Notes: generated from the sequence alone by a model not told the origin. A stretch of DNA of 64,000 bases from Nocardiopsis flavescens (GCF_900141985.1 NZ_FQZK01000009.1:186001-250000), one strand, 5' to 3'. Shown: positions 16,126 through 24,211, counted from the first letter of the stretch. A program made the numbers and translations.

Positions 16126-16788
16126 ATGAACTCCGACACCCCCCGGGGCCCCGCGGGCCTGGCCGGAACCCCTCTCGCCTTCGACACCGCGGCCCTGCGG
16201 CGGGTCCAGGAGAACGCCTGGGTCGACCCGGCGGGCGACGCGGTCGTCCTCGACTACTTCGACCTCGCCCCCGACCTGCCCGCCTCCCTGGAGGACCTGG
16301 CCGACCTGCGGGCCCGGACGAGCGCCCGCGTCGCGGAGTCGGGGATGGGGCTGGTCGAACTCGACACGGTACTGCTCGACGGCATGCCCGCCCTGCGCCA
16401 GGTGGTCAAGGGGCGCGACCCCGGCCGGGAGTCGGGGATGGCCTACATCGGCTCGTACACGATCCCGAGGGACCGGTGCGGCGCGGTGGTCCGGGTGCAG
16501 TGCTTCGAGGGGCCGGTCACCGGCATCCGGGAGGCGTCCCTGTTCCCCCTCTTCCTCGACCGCCACCAGGGGGACGTGCAGGAGGCGATGGCGGCCTGGG
16601 CCCGGCACCCCTACGCCGGGGGCGTCACCGGCGGGACGCCCCGCAACCAGGCCGAGGACCCGGTGTGGGACGACCGCTTCCCGGACCACCCGGTCTCCCG
16701 CGCCCGCCGCCTGCTGGGCGTGCTCGCGCGGTCCCTCCGGGTCGACCCGGCCTTTCGCGACCTGCCCCCGTTCCGGTACGGGTCCTAG
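16126..16788 (+). CDS. conserved hypothetical protein
   Basis: A 220-aa soluble protein that I cannot assign. Features are an N-terminal segment GTPLAFDTAALRRVQENAW, a DYFDLAPDLPASLEDLADLR stretch, a beta-rich centre (GMGLVELDTVLLDGMPAL, MAYIGSYTIPRD) and a conserved-looking tail (HPVSRARRLLGVLARSL). No signal peptide. Convergent with the Lrp regulator that follows. Confidence 0.6.
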   Translation: MNSDTPRGPAGLAGTPLAFDTAALRRVQENAWVDPAGDAVVLDYFDLAPDLPASLEDLADLRARTSARVAESGMGLVELDTVLLDGMPALRQVVKGRDPGRESGMAYIGSYTIPRDRCGAVVRVQCFEGPVTGIREASLFPLFLDRHQGDVQEAMAAWARHPYAGGVTGGTPRNQAEDPVWDDRFPDHPVSRARRLLGVLARSLRVDPAFRDLPPFRYGS

Positions 16789-16823
16789 GGACCGCGCGGA
16801 GCCGGGCGGCCGGCGCCCGGCCC

Positions 16824-17285
16824 TCAGCCGGGGGCGCCGCCGAGCGGCGTGCCCCGTTCGGTCACCGTCTCGTACACGAGGTCGGTGGTGACGGAGCCGA
16901 CGCGGGCGAGGCGCATCGTGATCCGCTGGAGGTCCGCCACGTCCCGGGCCAGGACCTCCATGTGGTAGCAGGACTCGCCGGTGATCCGCAGGCACCGCAC
17001 GATCTGCGGCTCCTCCGCGATGACCGCGTCCACCTGGTCGAACAGCGCCCCGTGCACCTTCATCCGGACGACCGCGTGCAGGTGCAGCCCGACTGCCGCG
17101 GGCGGGACGCGCGCCCGGTATCCGGCGAGGACGCCGCTCTCCTCCAGCCGCCGCACGCGCGTCCGCGTCGCGGACAGCCCCAGGTGGGCCCGGTGGGCCA
17201 GTTCGGTCAGGGTGATCCGCGCGTCGCGCTGGAGTTCTCCCACGAGGACGCGGTCCAGGGCGTCGAGTTCGACAGGGTTCGTCAC
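16824..17285 (-). CDS. Lrp/AsnC family regulator
   Basis: A 153-aa Lrp/AsnC-type regulator. The N-terminal helix-turn-helix includes LDRVLVGELQRDARITLTEL and GLSATRTRVRRLEESGVL (residues about 8-50), and the C-terminal RAM domain starts near residue 65 with LHLHAVVRMKVHG. These proteins respond to amino acids or related metabolites. The GTG at 17285 was chosen because it gives the normal length. It is divergent from the PhzF gene, its probable target, across a 124-base gap. Confidence 0.9.
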   Translation of the reverse strand: MTNPVELDALDRVLVGELQRDARITLTELAHRAHLGLSATRTRVRRLEESGVLAGYRARVPPAAVGLHLHAVVRMKVHGALFDQVDAVIAEEPQIVRCLRITGESCYHMEVLARDVADLQRITMRLARVGSVTTDLVYETVTERGTPLGGAPG

Positions 17286-17297
17286 GCGTCCACTGTG

Positions 17298-17312
17298 CCG
17301 CAGGTTCTGCGG
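17298..17312. promoter_or_regulatory. candidate operator for the Lrp/PhzF divergent pair
   Basis: CCGCAG-GTT-CTGCGG is a perfect 6+6 inverted repeat 13 bases from the regulator's start codon, in the divergent promoter region. Confidence 0.35.
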
Positions 17313-17409
17313 CGGAACGAGGCCGATACCGCACTTGTGTCCTTCAGCGGCGTACAGGCCCGTTCCTAGCATTGTTCCCACGGGCAGGGCGACGGTGAGG
17401 AGTCGGATC

Positions 17410-18297
17410 ATGGACGTGCGGTTCTCCTGGGTGGACGTGTTCGCGGAACGGCCGCTGACGGGCAACCCGCTCGCCGTGGTGCCCGACGCGGACGGGCTCT
17501 CCGACGAGCGGATGCGGGCGATCGCCCGCGAGTTCAACCAGTCCGAGACGACCTTCCTGGTCCGTCCGGACCTGCCCGGCGCCGACCACCGGCTGCGCTC
17601 CTTCACCCCGGGCGGGGCCGAGGTCCTGGGCGCCGGGCACAATGCCATGGGCGCCTGGATCTGGCTGGCCCGGTCCGGGCTCCTGGACCCCGGCCGCGAC
17701 GCCTTCGTCCAGCAGATCGGCGGCGACACGCTCCCCGTACGGATCGTCTCCCGCGGCGAGGGCGGGGCGCGGGTGGCCATGGAGCAGGCCGCTCCCCGCT
17801 TCCCGGGCCCCGTCGACGCCCGCGACGCCCTGGCGGCGGCCCTGGCCCTGGACCCGGCCGACCTCGCCGCCGACCGCGTGCCCGAGGTCGCCTCCACCGG
17901 GGTGGCCCACCTCCTCGTGCCCGCCCGGGACGCCCGGGCCGTGGACCTCGCCGACCCGGACCCGGCCCGGCTGCGCCGGCTCCTGGCCGACGTCGGCGCG
18001 GAGGGCTGCTACCTCTACACGGTGGACACCGCCGGGCTCCCCCCGGGCGTCGACGCCTACGCCCGCTTCTTCAACCCGACGGTCGGCATCGCCGAGGACC
18101 CCGCCACCGGCACCGCCGCGGGGCCCCTCGCCGCGGTGCTGGTCCGCGACGGCCTCAAGCGGGAGGGGGAGGCGGTCACGGTCGAGCAGGGGCGCGCCAT
18201 GGGGCGCCCGAGCAGGATCGGCCTCACGGTCGGCGGTGGCGCCGTCCGCATCACGGGCTCCGGCGTCGTGGTGGCCGAGGGCACGCTCCACCTGTGA
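17410..18297 (+). CDS. PhzF family isomerase/epimerase
   Basis: A 295-aa PhzF-type protein, a family built on the diaminopimelate epimerase fold. The N-terminal VDVFAERPLTGNPLAVV and FNQSETTFL (with the catalytic-type glutamate) are typical; the second lobe has FFNPTVGIAEDPATGTAAGPL. The GHxTLGxA loop is changed to AGHNAMGAW. Substrate unknown; most members outside phenazine clusters are uncharacterised and no phenazine genes are nearby. The ATG at 17410 follows GAGGAGTC. Likely regulated by the divergent Lrp protein. Confidence 0.88.
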   Translation: MDVRFSWVDVFAERPLTGNPLAVVPDADGLSDERMRAIAREFNQSETTFLVRPDLPGADHRLRSFTPGGAEVLGAGHNAMGAWIWLARSGLLDPGRDAFVQQIGGDTLPVRIVSRGEGGARVAMEQAAPRFPGPVDARDALAAALALDPADLAADRVPEVASTGVAHLLVPARDARAVDLADPDPARLRRLLADVGAEGCYLYTVDTAGLPPGVDAYARFFNPTVGIAEDPATGTAAGPLAAVLVRDGLKREGEAVTVEQGRAMGRPSRIGLTVGGGAVRITGSGVVVAEGTLHL

Positions 18298-18362
18298 ACC
18301 CGGGCCGGCCCGGGGTGTGTGCCGGGCGGGGCGGGTGTCACCGACCTCCCCGGCCGGTACAC

Positions 18363-19001
18363 CTAGCCGGCGGCCCTGCTCCCGGCGACGGCGGTGAGGA
18401 CCGCCTCGCGCAACCCGGGCAGCTCGGCGTCGAAGCGCCGCTGGAGCGCCTTGACCGCGTCCCGGTGCCCGCGCCTCTCCCGTGCCGTGAGCACGGTCTC
18501 CACGTCGCCCTCGATACCGATCACCGCCAGGGCCATGTCCCCGAAGGGGACCGCCTCCGCGGGGCCGCCCAGGAGGACGGCGTCGCGGGTCCGGTGGCGC
18601 TCCAGGCGGATCCGGCCGGTGTCGCGGAAGGTGTACCTGCGGGTGGGGAACACCCCCAGCACCCGGCCGCGGTCCACGGAGGCCGTCCCGTTCGCGACGA
18701 GCTGCCCGCTCACCGCCCTCTCCGCCCGCAGGTGCCAGTCGGAGACGGCGGTGACCCAGTGCGTGGGCCGGCGGGGGGACAGGTCCTCCAGCACGTCGGC
18801 CAGGAACCGGTCCCCGGGAGGCCGCGCGGCGTTGCGCGCCGCCCGGCCGCCCTCGACGCGCAGCCACCCCCCGTGGGCCAGCTCCGCCAGCGCCGCGGCC
18901 CGCAGGAGGCTGCCGCGGTAGGCGGAGCTGACGGGGTCGAAGCGGTTCCGGTCCGTGTCGTAGCTGAGCAGGTAGAGCCGCTGTGGCAGTGTCAGGTCCA
19001 T
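18363..19001 (-). CDS. GPP34 (GOLPH3) family phosphoprotein
   Basis: A 212-aa protein of the GPP34/GOLPH3 family. The family start is clear (LPQRLYLLSYD near residue 5), followed by LLRAAALAELAHGGWLRV, RFLADVLED and the C-terminal helix with ALQRRFDAELPGLREAVL. Eukaryotic relatives bind phosphoinositides; the bacterial ones are common in actinomycetes with no known role. The ATG at 19001 follows GGAGGAAGGCGAC, an ideal ribosome binding site. Monocistronic. Confidence 0.9.
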   Translation of the reverse strand: MDLTLPQRLYLLSYDTDRNRFDPVSSAYRGSLLRAAALAELAHGGWLRVEGGRAARNAARPPGDRFLADVLEDLSPRRPTHWVTAVSDWHLRAERAVSGQLVANGTASVDRGRVLGVFPTRRYTFRDTGRIRLERHRTRDAVLLGGPAEAVPFGDMALAVIGIEGDVETVLTARERRGHRDAVKALQRRFDAELPGLREAVLTAVAGSRAAG

Positions 19002-19450
19002 GTCGCCTTCCTCCGGATCGTCTGTGGGGCGTGCCCCCAGTCCACCCGCCGCCGCGCCCCGCCACCAGTGGCACCGCGTCACCCCCCACCCGTGACGTCC
19101 CCGCCCGCCGGGCGCGCCCGATCCGTGCCCCCGCGGCGGCCGCCCGTGGCGGGGCGGCGGGGGCGGGCGCCACCGCCCGCCCACCGCCCCCGGCTCCACG
19201 GTGCGCGGGGGAAGGGGCAGGGCACGGCCGGGAGCGGGGCGCGTTCCATGGTCCGGGGCCCGGAAACAGAGGAGGCCCCCGGGCCGCGGGCACCGCTCGC
19301 GGCCCGGGGCCTCGCCGCACGGAGCGGACGACGGGGATGGAACGCCGCCGACAGCCCGCCGACCTGCCCGGACACGGGAGACCGCGGCTTCGCCCGCAAC
19401 CCGACCGCGCGGCCCGCCGGCGAACGGGGAACGGGATCGCGGCACGTCCC
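19002..19450. other. intergenic region of 449 bases
   Basis: No convincing gene was found; readings in all frames are Pro/Arg/Gly-rich. It holds the promoter of the GPP34 gene on the left and, at 19274-19311, a hairpin that probably ends the minus-strand peptide operon. Confidence 0.5.
19274..19311 (-). terminator. probable terminator of the peptide operon
   Basis: GGCCCCCGGGCCGCG (from 19274) pairs with CGCGGCCCGGGGCC (to 19311) with one bulged base and a loop of about 9. It lies 140 bases downstream of the signal peptidase stop codon. Confidence 0.45.
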
Positions 19451-19924
19451 CTACGCCCCCGCCGCCTCCGGCCCCCGGGAAGTGGCGGACATCTTCCGGG
19501 CCACCACCCCCAGGATCTGGTGCTCGGGGCAGGGGCCGTAGTCCCGTGAGTCGAGGCTCAGCACGTTGTCCCCCAGCAGGGCCACGTGCCCCGGCGGGCA
19601 CGTCCCCCCGAGGCCGACCCCGACCGGGTAACGGGTTCCCGGCGTCGCGACGACGCGCTTGATGAACCATCCCCGGCCGGCGACCCCCCTGCGCAGCGGG
19701 AGCGCCCCGTGCCACCCGGTCTCCCGGTCGGGCTCGCCCACGACGACCACGTCGCCGGCGCCCACGCGCGACCGGCCGCGGCGCACCAGCACCCGGTCCC
19801 CGGGCCGGTAGGTGGGTTCCATGCTCCGGCCCTGCACGGTCACCACCACGTAGCGGCGGCGCAGCCGCCACACCGCCGCCGCGAGAACGGTGGCGAGCAG
19901 CACCGCACCCGCGACCCCGATCAC
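19451..19924 (-). CDS. S26 family signal peptidase of the peptide operon
   Basis: A 157-aa type I signal peptidase (serine-lysine). One N-terminal membrane helix (residues about 2-20), the catalytic serine in GRSMEPTYRPGD (S34), the catalytic lysine in FIKRVVATPG (K89), and the C-terminal box ALLGDNVLSLDSRDYGP. It is shorter than housekeeping LepB. The GTG at 19924 overlaps the ABC gene stop (GTGA), so it belongs to the operon. It probably removes the leader of the small cysteine-rich protein encoded at 23060-23275, which has a TAKA|S site fitting the A-x-A rule. That link is inference. Confidence 0.85.
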   Translation of the reverse strand: MIGVAGAVLLATVLAAAVWRLRRRYVVVTVQGRSMEPTYRPGDRVLVRRGRSRVGAGDVVVVGEPDRETGWHGALPLRRGVAGRGWFIKRVVATPGTRYPVGVGLGGTCPPGHVALLGDNVLSLDSRDYGPCPEHQILGVVARKMSATSRGPEAAGA

Positions 19925-21837
19925 GCCGTCACCCCGTCCGCGCGGGAGGTCCCGCCGGTGTACCCCTCCGCCTGGAGGGTGAACAGCCGGGCGTACTCTC
20001 CGCCCCGGTGCATCAGCTCGTCGTGGTCGCCCTGCTCGGTGACCACGCCCTCCTGGAGGACCACGATCCGGTCCGCCCCGCGCACGGCGCCCAGCCGGTG
20101 GGAGATCATCACGGTCGCCGCCCCCTCCCGCAGGGACCGCAGCCGGTCCTGCACCTCCCGTTCGGCCTCCGGATCCAGGCCCGAGGTCGGCTCGTCCACG
20201 ATGAGCAGGTCCCGTCCGCGGCGCATCAGCGAGCGGGCGATGGCGAGCTTCTGCCACTGCCCGCCGGACAGGGTCGTGCCCGTGGCGGTGTCCTCGTCCC
20301 CGTCCTCCGGGAAGTCCTCTTCCGATTGGTGGAAGGTTCGGGAGAGCATCGTGTCGTAGCCGTGGGGCATCTCCTCGACGAACCCGGCCGCTCCGGCCGC
20401 CCGTGCCGCCTCCCGGATCCGGCCGGTGTCCCCGCGGTCCTCCAGGGAGCCGAGCGCGATGTTCTCCCGCACCGGCAGGTCGTAGGACATGAAGTCCTGG
20501 AAGACCGCGCTCATCCGCGAGCGCAGCTCGGCGACGTCCATCCCGCGGATGTCCGCGCCGTCCCAGAGCACCCGCCCCCGGGTCGGGTCGTACATGCGGC
20601 ACAGGAGCTTGACCAGGGTGCTCTTTCCGGCGCCGTTGAGACCCACCAGGGCCAGGGAGCCCTCGGCGGGGACGGTCAGGGTGACCCCCCTGAGCACCCA
20701 CGGGCCGTCGTCGGTGTAGCGGAACCACACGTCCTCCAGGCGGATGCCCTCGCGCAGCGGTGCGACGGGGTGCGGCTCGCTCGGGACGGGCAGGTCCGAG
20801 GGGGTGGCGACCACGTCGTCGTAGTGCCCCATCAGCAGCAGGGCCTGGTGGGCGCCGGTCAGGCTGATCACGACCTCGGCCATGGCCCCCTGCACCCCGC
20901 CGACCGCGGCGATGAACGCCGACACGTCGCCGAGGGTGAACTCGCCGCGGAGCGCCCCGGCCACCATCCACACCAGCCCGCCCACGGAGACCAGAGCTCC
21001 CAGCAGTGCCAGGGGGCCGTGGGTGAGCATGACCCTGCGGTCCAGGCGCTCCTCGGCGGTGTTGACCCGGCCCAGCTCACCGCGCATCCGGCCCAGGAGG
21101 AACCCGCCGGCCCCGAACAGGCGGGTCTCCTTGATGGCCGCCGGGTTCAGCATCAGCGTCTGGTAGAACATCTGCCGCCGCATGCGGGGGCTGATCCGCC
21201 ACAGCATCCGGGCGCGGTCCCGGTTGAGGACGAGCTGCACGAACAGCATCGGCAGGGCTGCGGCGACGGTGACACCGGTGAGCGCGGGGCTGATGCCCAG
21301 CAGGATCCCGAGCAGGCCCGTGATCGTCAGGACCCCGCGCACGGAGGCGAAGAGCGAGCCGAGGATCTCCTCCGGCGCGGTGGCCGCCGAGGTCTGGGCC
21401 ATCCGCAACCGGTCGAGGAAGGCCGGTTCCTCGAAGAGGCGCAGCCCCGGGATCCGGTCGACCGCGCCGTAGAGCCGCTGCTGCACCAGGAGGGACACAC
21501 CGCGCCTGATCCGCGAACTCAGGTAGAGGGACATATGGTCCGACAGCGAGGTGACCAGGGTGAACACGCCGAGGAACACCACGAGCAGCAGCGGCGCCTC
21601 CACCAGCGGGCCGGGCACCCCCGGGGCGGCCCCACCCGCCGCCAGGACGTCCAGCAGCCACTTGGTGACGAGGGCGACCCCGGCCGGGAGGAGGCCGCCC
21701 ACCACGGTGAGGGCGGAGTACAGGACCAGTGACCAGGGGGCGGCCCGCCACGCGATTCCGAGCGAGCGCAGGGCCCGCGCGCTCGCGGTGCGCGGCCCCA
21801 TCCGGTCCTCGGAGGAGGGGGATCCCACCGCGGTCAC
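19921..21837 (-). CDS. ABC transporter, fused permease-ATPase (exporter type)
   Basis: A 638-aa half-transporter with an N-terminal six-helix membrane domain (residues about 30-335) and a C-terminal ATPase. Walker A is GLNGAGKST (399-407), the Q-loop VFQDF near 445, the signature LSGGQ at 523-527, and Walker B LLIVDEP at 544-550. There is no C39 peptidase domain, so leader cleavage must be done elsewhere. Unusually, a stretch of about 20 acidic residues (SEEDFPEDGDEDTATG, near 505-520) is inserted just before the signature motif. It overlaps both neighbours by 4 bases. Likely exports the peptide of the same operon. Confidence 0.9.
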   Translation of the reverse strand: MTAVGSPSSEDRMGPRTASARALRSLGIAWRAAPWSLVLYSALTVVGGLLPAGVALVTKWLLDVLAAGGAAPGVPGPLVEAPLLLVVFLGVFTLVTSLSDHMSLYLSSRIRRGVSLLVQQRLYGAVDRIPGLRLFEEPAFLDRLRMAQTSAATAPEEILGSLFASVRGVLTITGLLGILLGISPALTGVTVAAALPMLFVQLVLNRDRARMLWRISPRMRRQMFYQTLMLNPAAIKETRLFGAGGFLLGRMRGELGRVNTAEERLDRRVMLTHGPLALLGALVSVGGLVWMVAGALRGEFTLGDVSAFIAAVGGVQGAMAEVVISLTGAHQALLLMGHYDDVVATPSDLPVPSEPHPVAPLREGIRLEDVWFRYTDDGPWVLRGVTLTVPAEGSLALVGLNGAGKSTLVKLLCRMYDPTRGRVLWDGADIRGMDVAELRSRMSAVFQDFMSYDLPVRENIALGSLEDRGDTGRIREAARAAGAAGFVEEMPHGYDTMLSRTFHQSEEDFPEDGDEDTATGTTLSGGQWQKLAIARSLMRRGRDLLIVDEPTSGLDPEAEREVQDRLRSLREGAATVMISHRLGAVRGADRIVVLQEGVVTEQGDHDELMHRGGEYARLFTLQAEGYTGGTSRADGVTA

Positions 21838-22391
21838 GCGCCCGCGAAGGCGGTCGCGAGGTCCTCGACCTCCACGCCGGAGCGGACGATGATGCCGTCC
21901 GCGTCGGCGAGGACGACGGCGGGGACCCCGCCCGGGGAGAAGGCCCGGCCGACTTCGTCATCGAGGCTCTGCATGACGATGGTGGCGCGGTTCTCCAGGA
22001 CCGAGGTGTAGGCGTCCACGTCGGCGTCGGGGTTCTCGTGTCCGATGAAGGCGATCACCTGCTCGGGGGCCAGCCCGGCGTCCGCGGCGAACTCGACCAG
22101 GGGCCGGAGCTGCTTCTTGCAGATACCGCAGTCGGTGTCGAAGAAGGCGTACACGGCCCGGTCGCCGACCCGCTTCCTGGAGGAGACCTCGGCCCCGGTC
22201 GCGGAGGTGGCGGTGAATTCCGGGACCGCCCTGCCGGCGGGGAGCCGTTCGAGGTCCGGGAACGCGGGCAGGGAACCCCGGTGGCCGGTGCTCTCGACGC
22301 GGCGCAGCCGCCGCACCAGCGCCATGGTCAGCACCAGGTTGAACAGGGCGAGCGCGGTCAGCACCACGACCGCGGCGGTGAGGATTGCCAT
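21834..22391 (-). CDS. TlpA-like membrane-anchored thioredoxin
   Basis: A 185-aa protein with one N-terminal membrane helix (residues about 4-26) and an extracytoplasmic thioredoxin-like domain. The active site is DTDCGICKK with C88 and C91, preceded by the strand RAVYAFFD and followed later by GGVPAVVLADADG, which contains the cis-proline. This is the TlpA/redoxin arrangement used for thiol-disulfide exchange outside the membrane. The ATG at 22391 follows GGAGGACGTC. It sits between the MauE-like gene and the exporter gene and probably oxidises or isomerises the six cysteines of the small peptide. Confidence 0.85.
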   Translation of the reverse strand: MAILTAAVVVLTALALFNLVLTMALVRRLRRVESTGHRGSLPAFPDLERLPAGRAVPEFTATSATGAEVSSRKRVGDRAVYAFFDTDCGICKKQLRPLVEFAADAGLAPEQVIAFIGHENPDADVDAYTSVLENRATIVMQSLDDEVGRAFSPGGVPAVVLADADGIIVRSGVEVEDLATAFAGA

Positions 22392-22406
22392 GACGTCCTC
22401 CAGGGT

Positions 22407-22973
22407 TCATCTGCGGGGGAGCGGAGCGGACCGCGCGCGGCCCGGCTCGGAACGGAAGAGGCCGACGAGGTCGTCGAAGTAGAACGTGGCCGCGGTGACC
22501 GCGACGGCGGCCACCGCGGCCACGGCCGCCGCGCCCGGGGAGGAGGGGAGCGCGGGGCCGACCGTGACGGCGCAGACCAGTCCGACGGCGGCCAGGACGG
22601 CGAGGACGCCGTTGCGCCAGACGTGCGGCCACCCCAGAGCGGATCGGGCCGTGCCGAAGCAGGAGCACGCGACCGCTTTCTCGGCGCGCGCGGAGTACAG
22701 GGCCAGCAGGGTGAAGGCGGCGAACAGGAGGGCGGCGGCGAGGAGGGCGGGGACCCGTGCCCAGGGACCGGAGAGGAGGGCGGCGCCGAGGAGCAGTTCG
22801 ACCGCGATGTGCGCGCGGGACGCGGCCGTGGCGGGGAACCGCCGCACGGGGAAGCGGCCGGCCAGGTCCCTCCAGGTCTGAAGGTTGGCCTCACCTCGGA
22901 TCTTGGACAGCCCGGAGGTGAGGAACACCCCGGCGACCGCGGCCTGCAGGAAGAACGTGCCGATGACGAGCAA
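22407..22973 (-). CDS. MauE/DoxX-like redox membrane protein
   Basis: A 188-aa protein with four to five membrane helices, similar to MauE, the DsbD-like partner needed for disulfide-rich methylamine dehydrogenase. The start LFLQAAVAGVFLTSGLSKI-like segment (residues 8-25) is typical of the family, and a cysteine pair CSC (C103, C105) sits in the central VACSCFG motif. It begins at a TTG (22973); an in-frame stop a few codons upstream rules out a longer form. It likely passes electrons between the membrane and the TlpA-like protein encoded next. Confidence 0.82.
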   Translation of the reverse strand: MLVIGTFFLQAAVAGVFLTSGLSKIRGEANLQTWRDLAGRFPVRRFPATAASRAHIAVELLLGAALLSGPWARVPALLAAALLFAAFTLLALYSARAEKAVACSCFGTARSALGWPHVWRNGVLAVLAAVGLVCAVTVGPALPSSPGAAAVAAVAAVAVTAATFYFDDLVGLFRSEPGRARSAPLPRR

Positions 22974-23012
22974 GGGACTGCGACCTCACGGTTCACGGTG
23001 GTGGGGCGTGAG

Positions 23013-23050
23013 GCCGGTGCCGCCCCGCCGGCGGGCGGGACGGCACCGGC
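23013..23050 (-). terminator. attenuator hairpin between precursor and downstream genes
   Basis: A 17-bp stem with one mismatch and a 4-base loop: GCCGGTGCCGCCCCGCC (23013-23029) faces GGCGGGACGGCACCGGC (23034-23050). It begins 10 bases after the peptide stop codon and ends 40 bases before the MauE start. Such read-through hairpins after a precursor gene let the cell make more precursor than modifying enzymes. Confidence 0.6.
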
Positions 23051-23059
23051 GGAGCGGAG

Positions 23060-23275
23060 TCAGCACCCACAGCCCATGTCGGTCCAGGGGAAGTAGGCGA
23101 CGTCCCCTTCGGGGTACCAGGTGCAGATCCTGCGACGCTGGCGTCCACCGCCGCTACAGCTCCGCACGCAGCGGTACTCGTAGCGGCACACGCGGTGCGA
23201 GGCCTTGGCCGTGGTCTTCGGCACGAGGATCTCCAGGATCCGGTCGCCGATGCCGAGGAGGGAGGTGGTGCGCAA
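23060..23275 (-). CDS. small cysteine-rich secreted peptide precursor (candidate bacteriocin-like)
   Basis: A 71-aa peptide starting at a TTG (23275) placed 8 bases after AAGGAG. The N-terminal leader (MRTTSLLGIGDRILEILVPK, residues 1-20) is amphipathic rather than a classical signal peptide and is followed by TTAKA|S, a fit to the A-x-A signal peptidase rule after Ala25. The predicted mature part is 46 residues with six cysteines (C30, C36, C40, C51, C69, C71), a basic centre (GGGRQRRRI) and a tail ending MGCGC. It heads an operon with MauE-like, TlpA-like, ABC export and S26 peptidase genes. I know no exact family; myxobacterial fulvocin C is a known disulfide-rich bacteriocin of like size, but no homology is claimed. 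Confidence 0.7.
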   Translation of the reverse strand: MRTTSLLGIGDRILEILVPKTTAKASHRVCRYEYRCVRSCSGGGRQRRRICTWYPEGDVAYFPWTDMGCGC

Positions 23276-23392
23276 GACGGTGGCTCCTTGTCGTGCCCCG
23301 TCGTGGGGCCGTTCCGGGATGGCGGGAGGGCCCGAACGCATATCGGACCTTCCCGGCGTCGGGGCGCTGCGCGCTCCCGGGAGGAGGGAGCG

Positions 23393-23444
23393 CCAAGGAA
23401 CTCTGGCGCACGTTCCGTGTGCGTTCCTTGAACATTCCTTGAAC
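23393..23444. promoter_or_regulatory. repeat cluster upstream of the peptide gene
   Basis: GTTCCTTGAAC (23423-23433) and ATTCCTTGAAC (23434-23444) are adjacent 11-base direct repeats, one helical turn apart. An inverted copy of the core, CCAAGGAAC, lies at 23393-23401. The cluster is 120-170 bases upstream of the peptide start and 93 bases upstream of the NUDIX gene, so it could serve either. Confidence 0.4.
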
Positions 23445-23536
23445 CGGGCACGGACCGCGCCGGCCCGGGACCCGCACCCGATCCGGCTGCGCACGGTGGC
23501 CGTCACGGGCTTCGGGCGCCGCGGTGGTTTCGGGGC

Positions 23537-24082
23537 ATGGGCAGTGCTGAGGAGGGGCAGGGCCGGTGGGTGGTGCACGGTGAGCGCACCCTGTACGACG
23601 ACCGGTGGGTGCGGCTGGGCAAGGCGGACATCACCACGCCCTCGGGGGACGGGTTCGAGCACCACACGGTCACTCTGCCCTCGGCCGCGGTGATCGCCGT
23701 CCTGGACCCGTCCGGCGAGCACGTCCTGATGAGCTATCGGCACCGGTTCGTGCCCGACGTGTGGGGGTGGGAGTTGCCCGGCGGCCTCTTGGACCCCGAG
23801 GAGAGACCGGAGCAGACCGCCGTGCGCGAGGCCCTGGAGGAGACCGGCCACCGGGTCGGCTCGGTGGAGCACGTGGCCACCTTCGAGCCGATGATCGGCA
23901 CGGTCCGCAGTCCGCACCACGTGTTCGTCGGCCGTGACGCCGAGCCGGTGGCGGAACCGACCGAGTTCGACGAGGGCGTCTACGAGTGGGTGCCCCTGGC
24001 CAGGGTCCGCAGCCTGATCGCCGAGGGGCGGATCCGGAGTTCGGGCACCCTCATCGCCCTGCTCCACATCCTCGCCTCCTGA
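23537..24082 (+). CDS. NUDIX hydrolase (ADP-ribose pyrophosphatase-like)
   Basis: A 181-aa NUDIX protein. The Nudix box GX5EX7REUXEEXGU is intact (GGLLDPEERPEQTAVREALEETGHRV region, near residues 83-105). The N-terminal part (GERTLYDDRWVRLGKADI) resembles ADP-ribose and nucleotide-sugar pyrophosphatases. No signal peptide. Divergent from the peptide operon and not obviously part of it. Confidence 0.9.
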   Translation: MGSAEEGQGRWVVHGERTLYDDRWVRLGKADITTPSGDGFEHHTVTLPSAAVIAVLDPSGEHVLMSYRHRFVPDVWGWELPGGLLDPEERPEQTAVREALEETGHRVGSVEHVATFEPMIGTVRSPHHVFVGRDAEPVAEPTEFDEGVYEWVPLARVRSLIAEGRIRSSGTLIALLHILAS

Positions 24083-24211
24083 GGGCGCTGGCCGCAGGCC
24101 AGGCGGCGGGACCGGGGGCGGCGACGACCCTCCTCCGGTCGCCGCAGCGGCTCCCTGACGGGCCTGTGGCACGTACGTGGCACGGACTCCGGCACCCACC
24201 CGGAGAAAGCA

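Noticed and set aside
17410..18297. Phenazine biosynthesis
   Set aside because: PhzF homologues are widespread and no other phz gene is present.
23154..23477. 107-codon minus-strand frame overlapping the peptide gene
   Set aside because: Different frame, Arg/Pro-rich, no ribosome binding site; the 71-codon TTG frame has one and a biological context.
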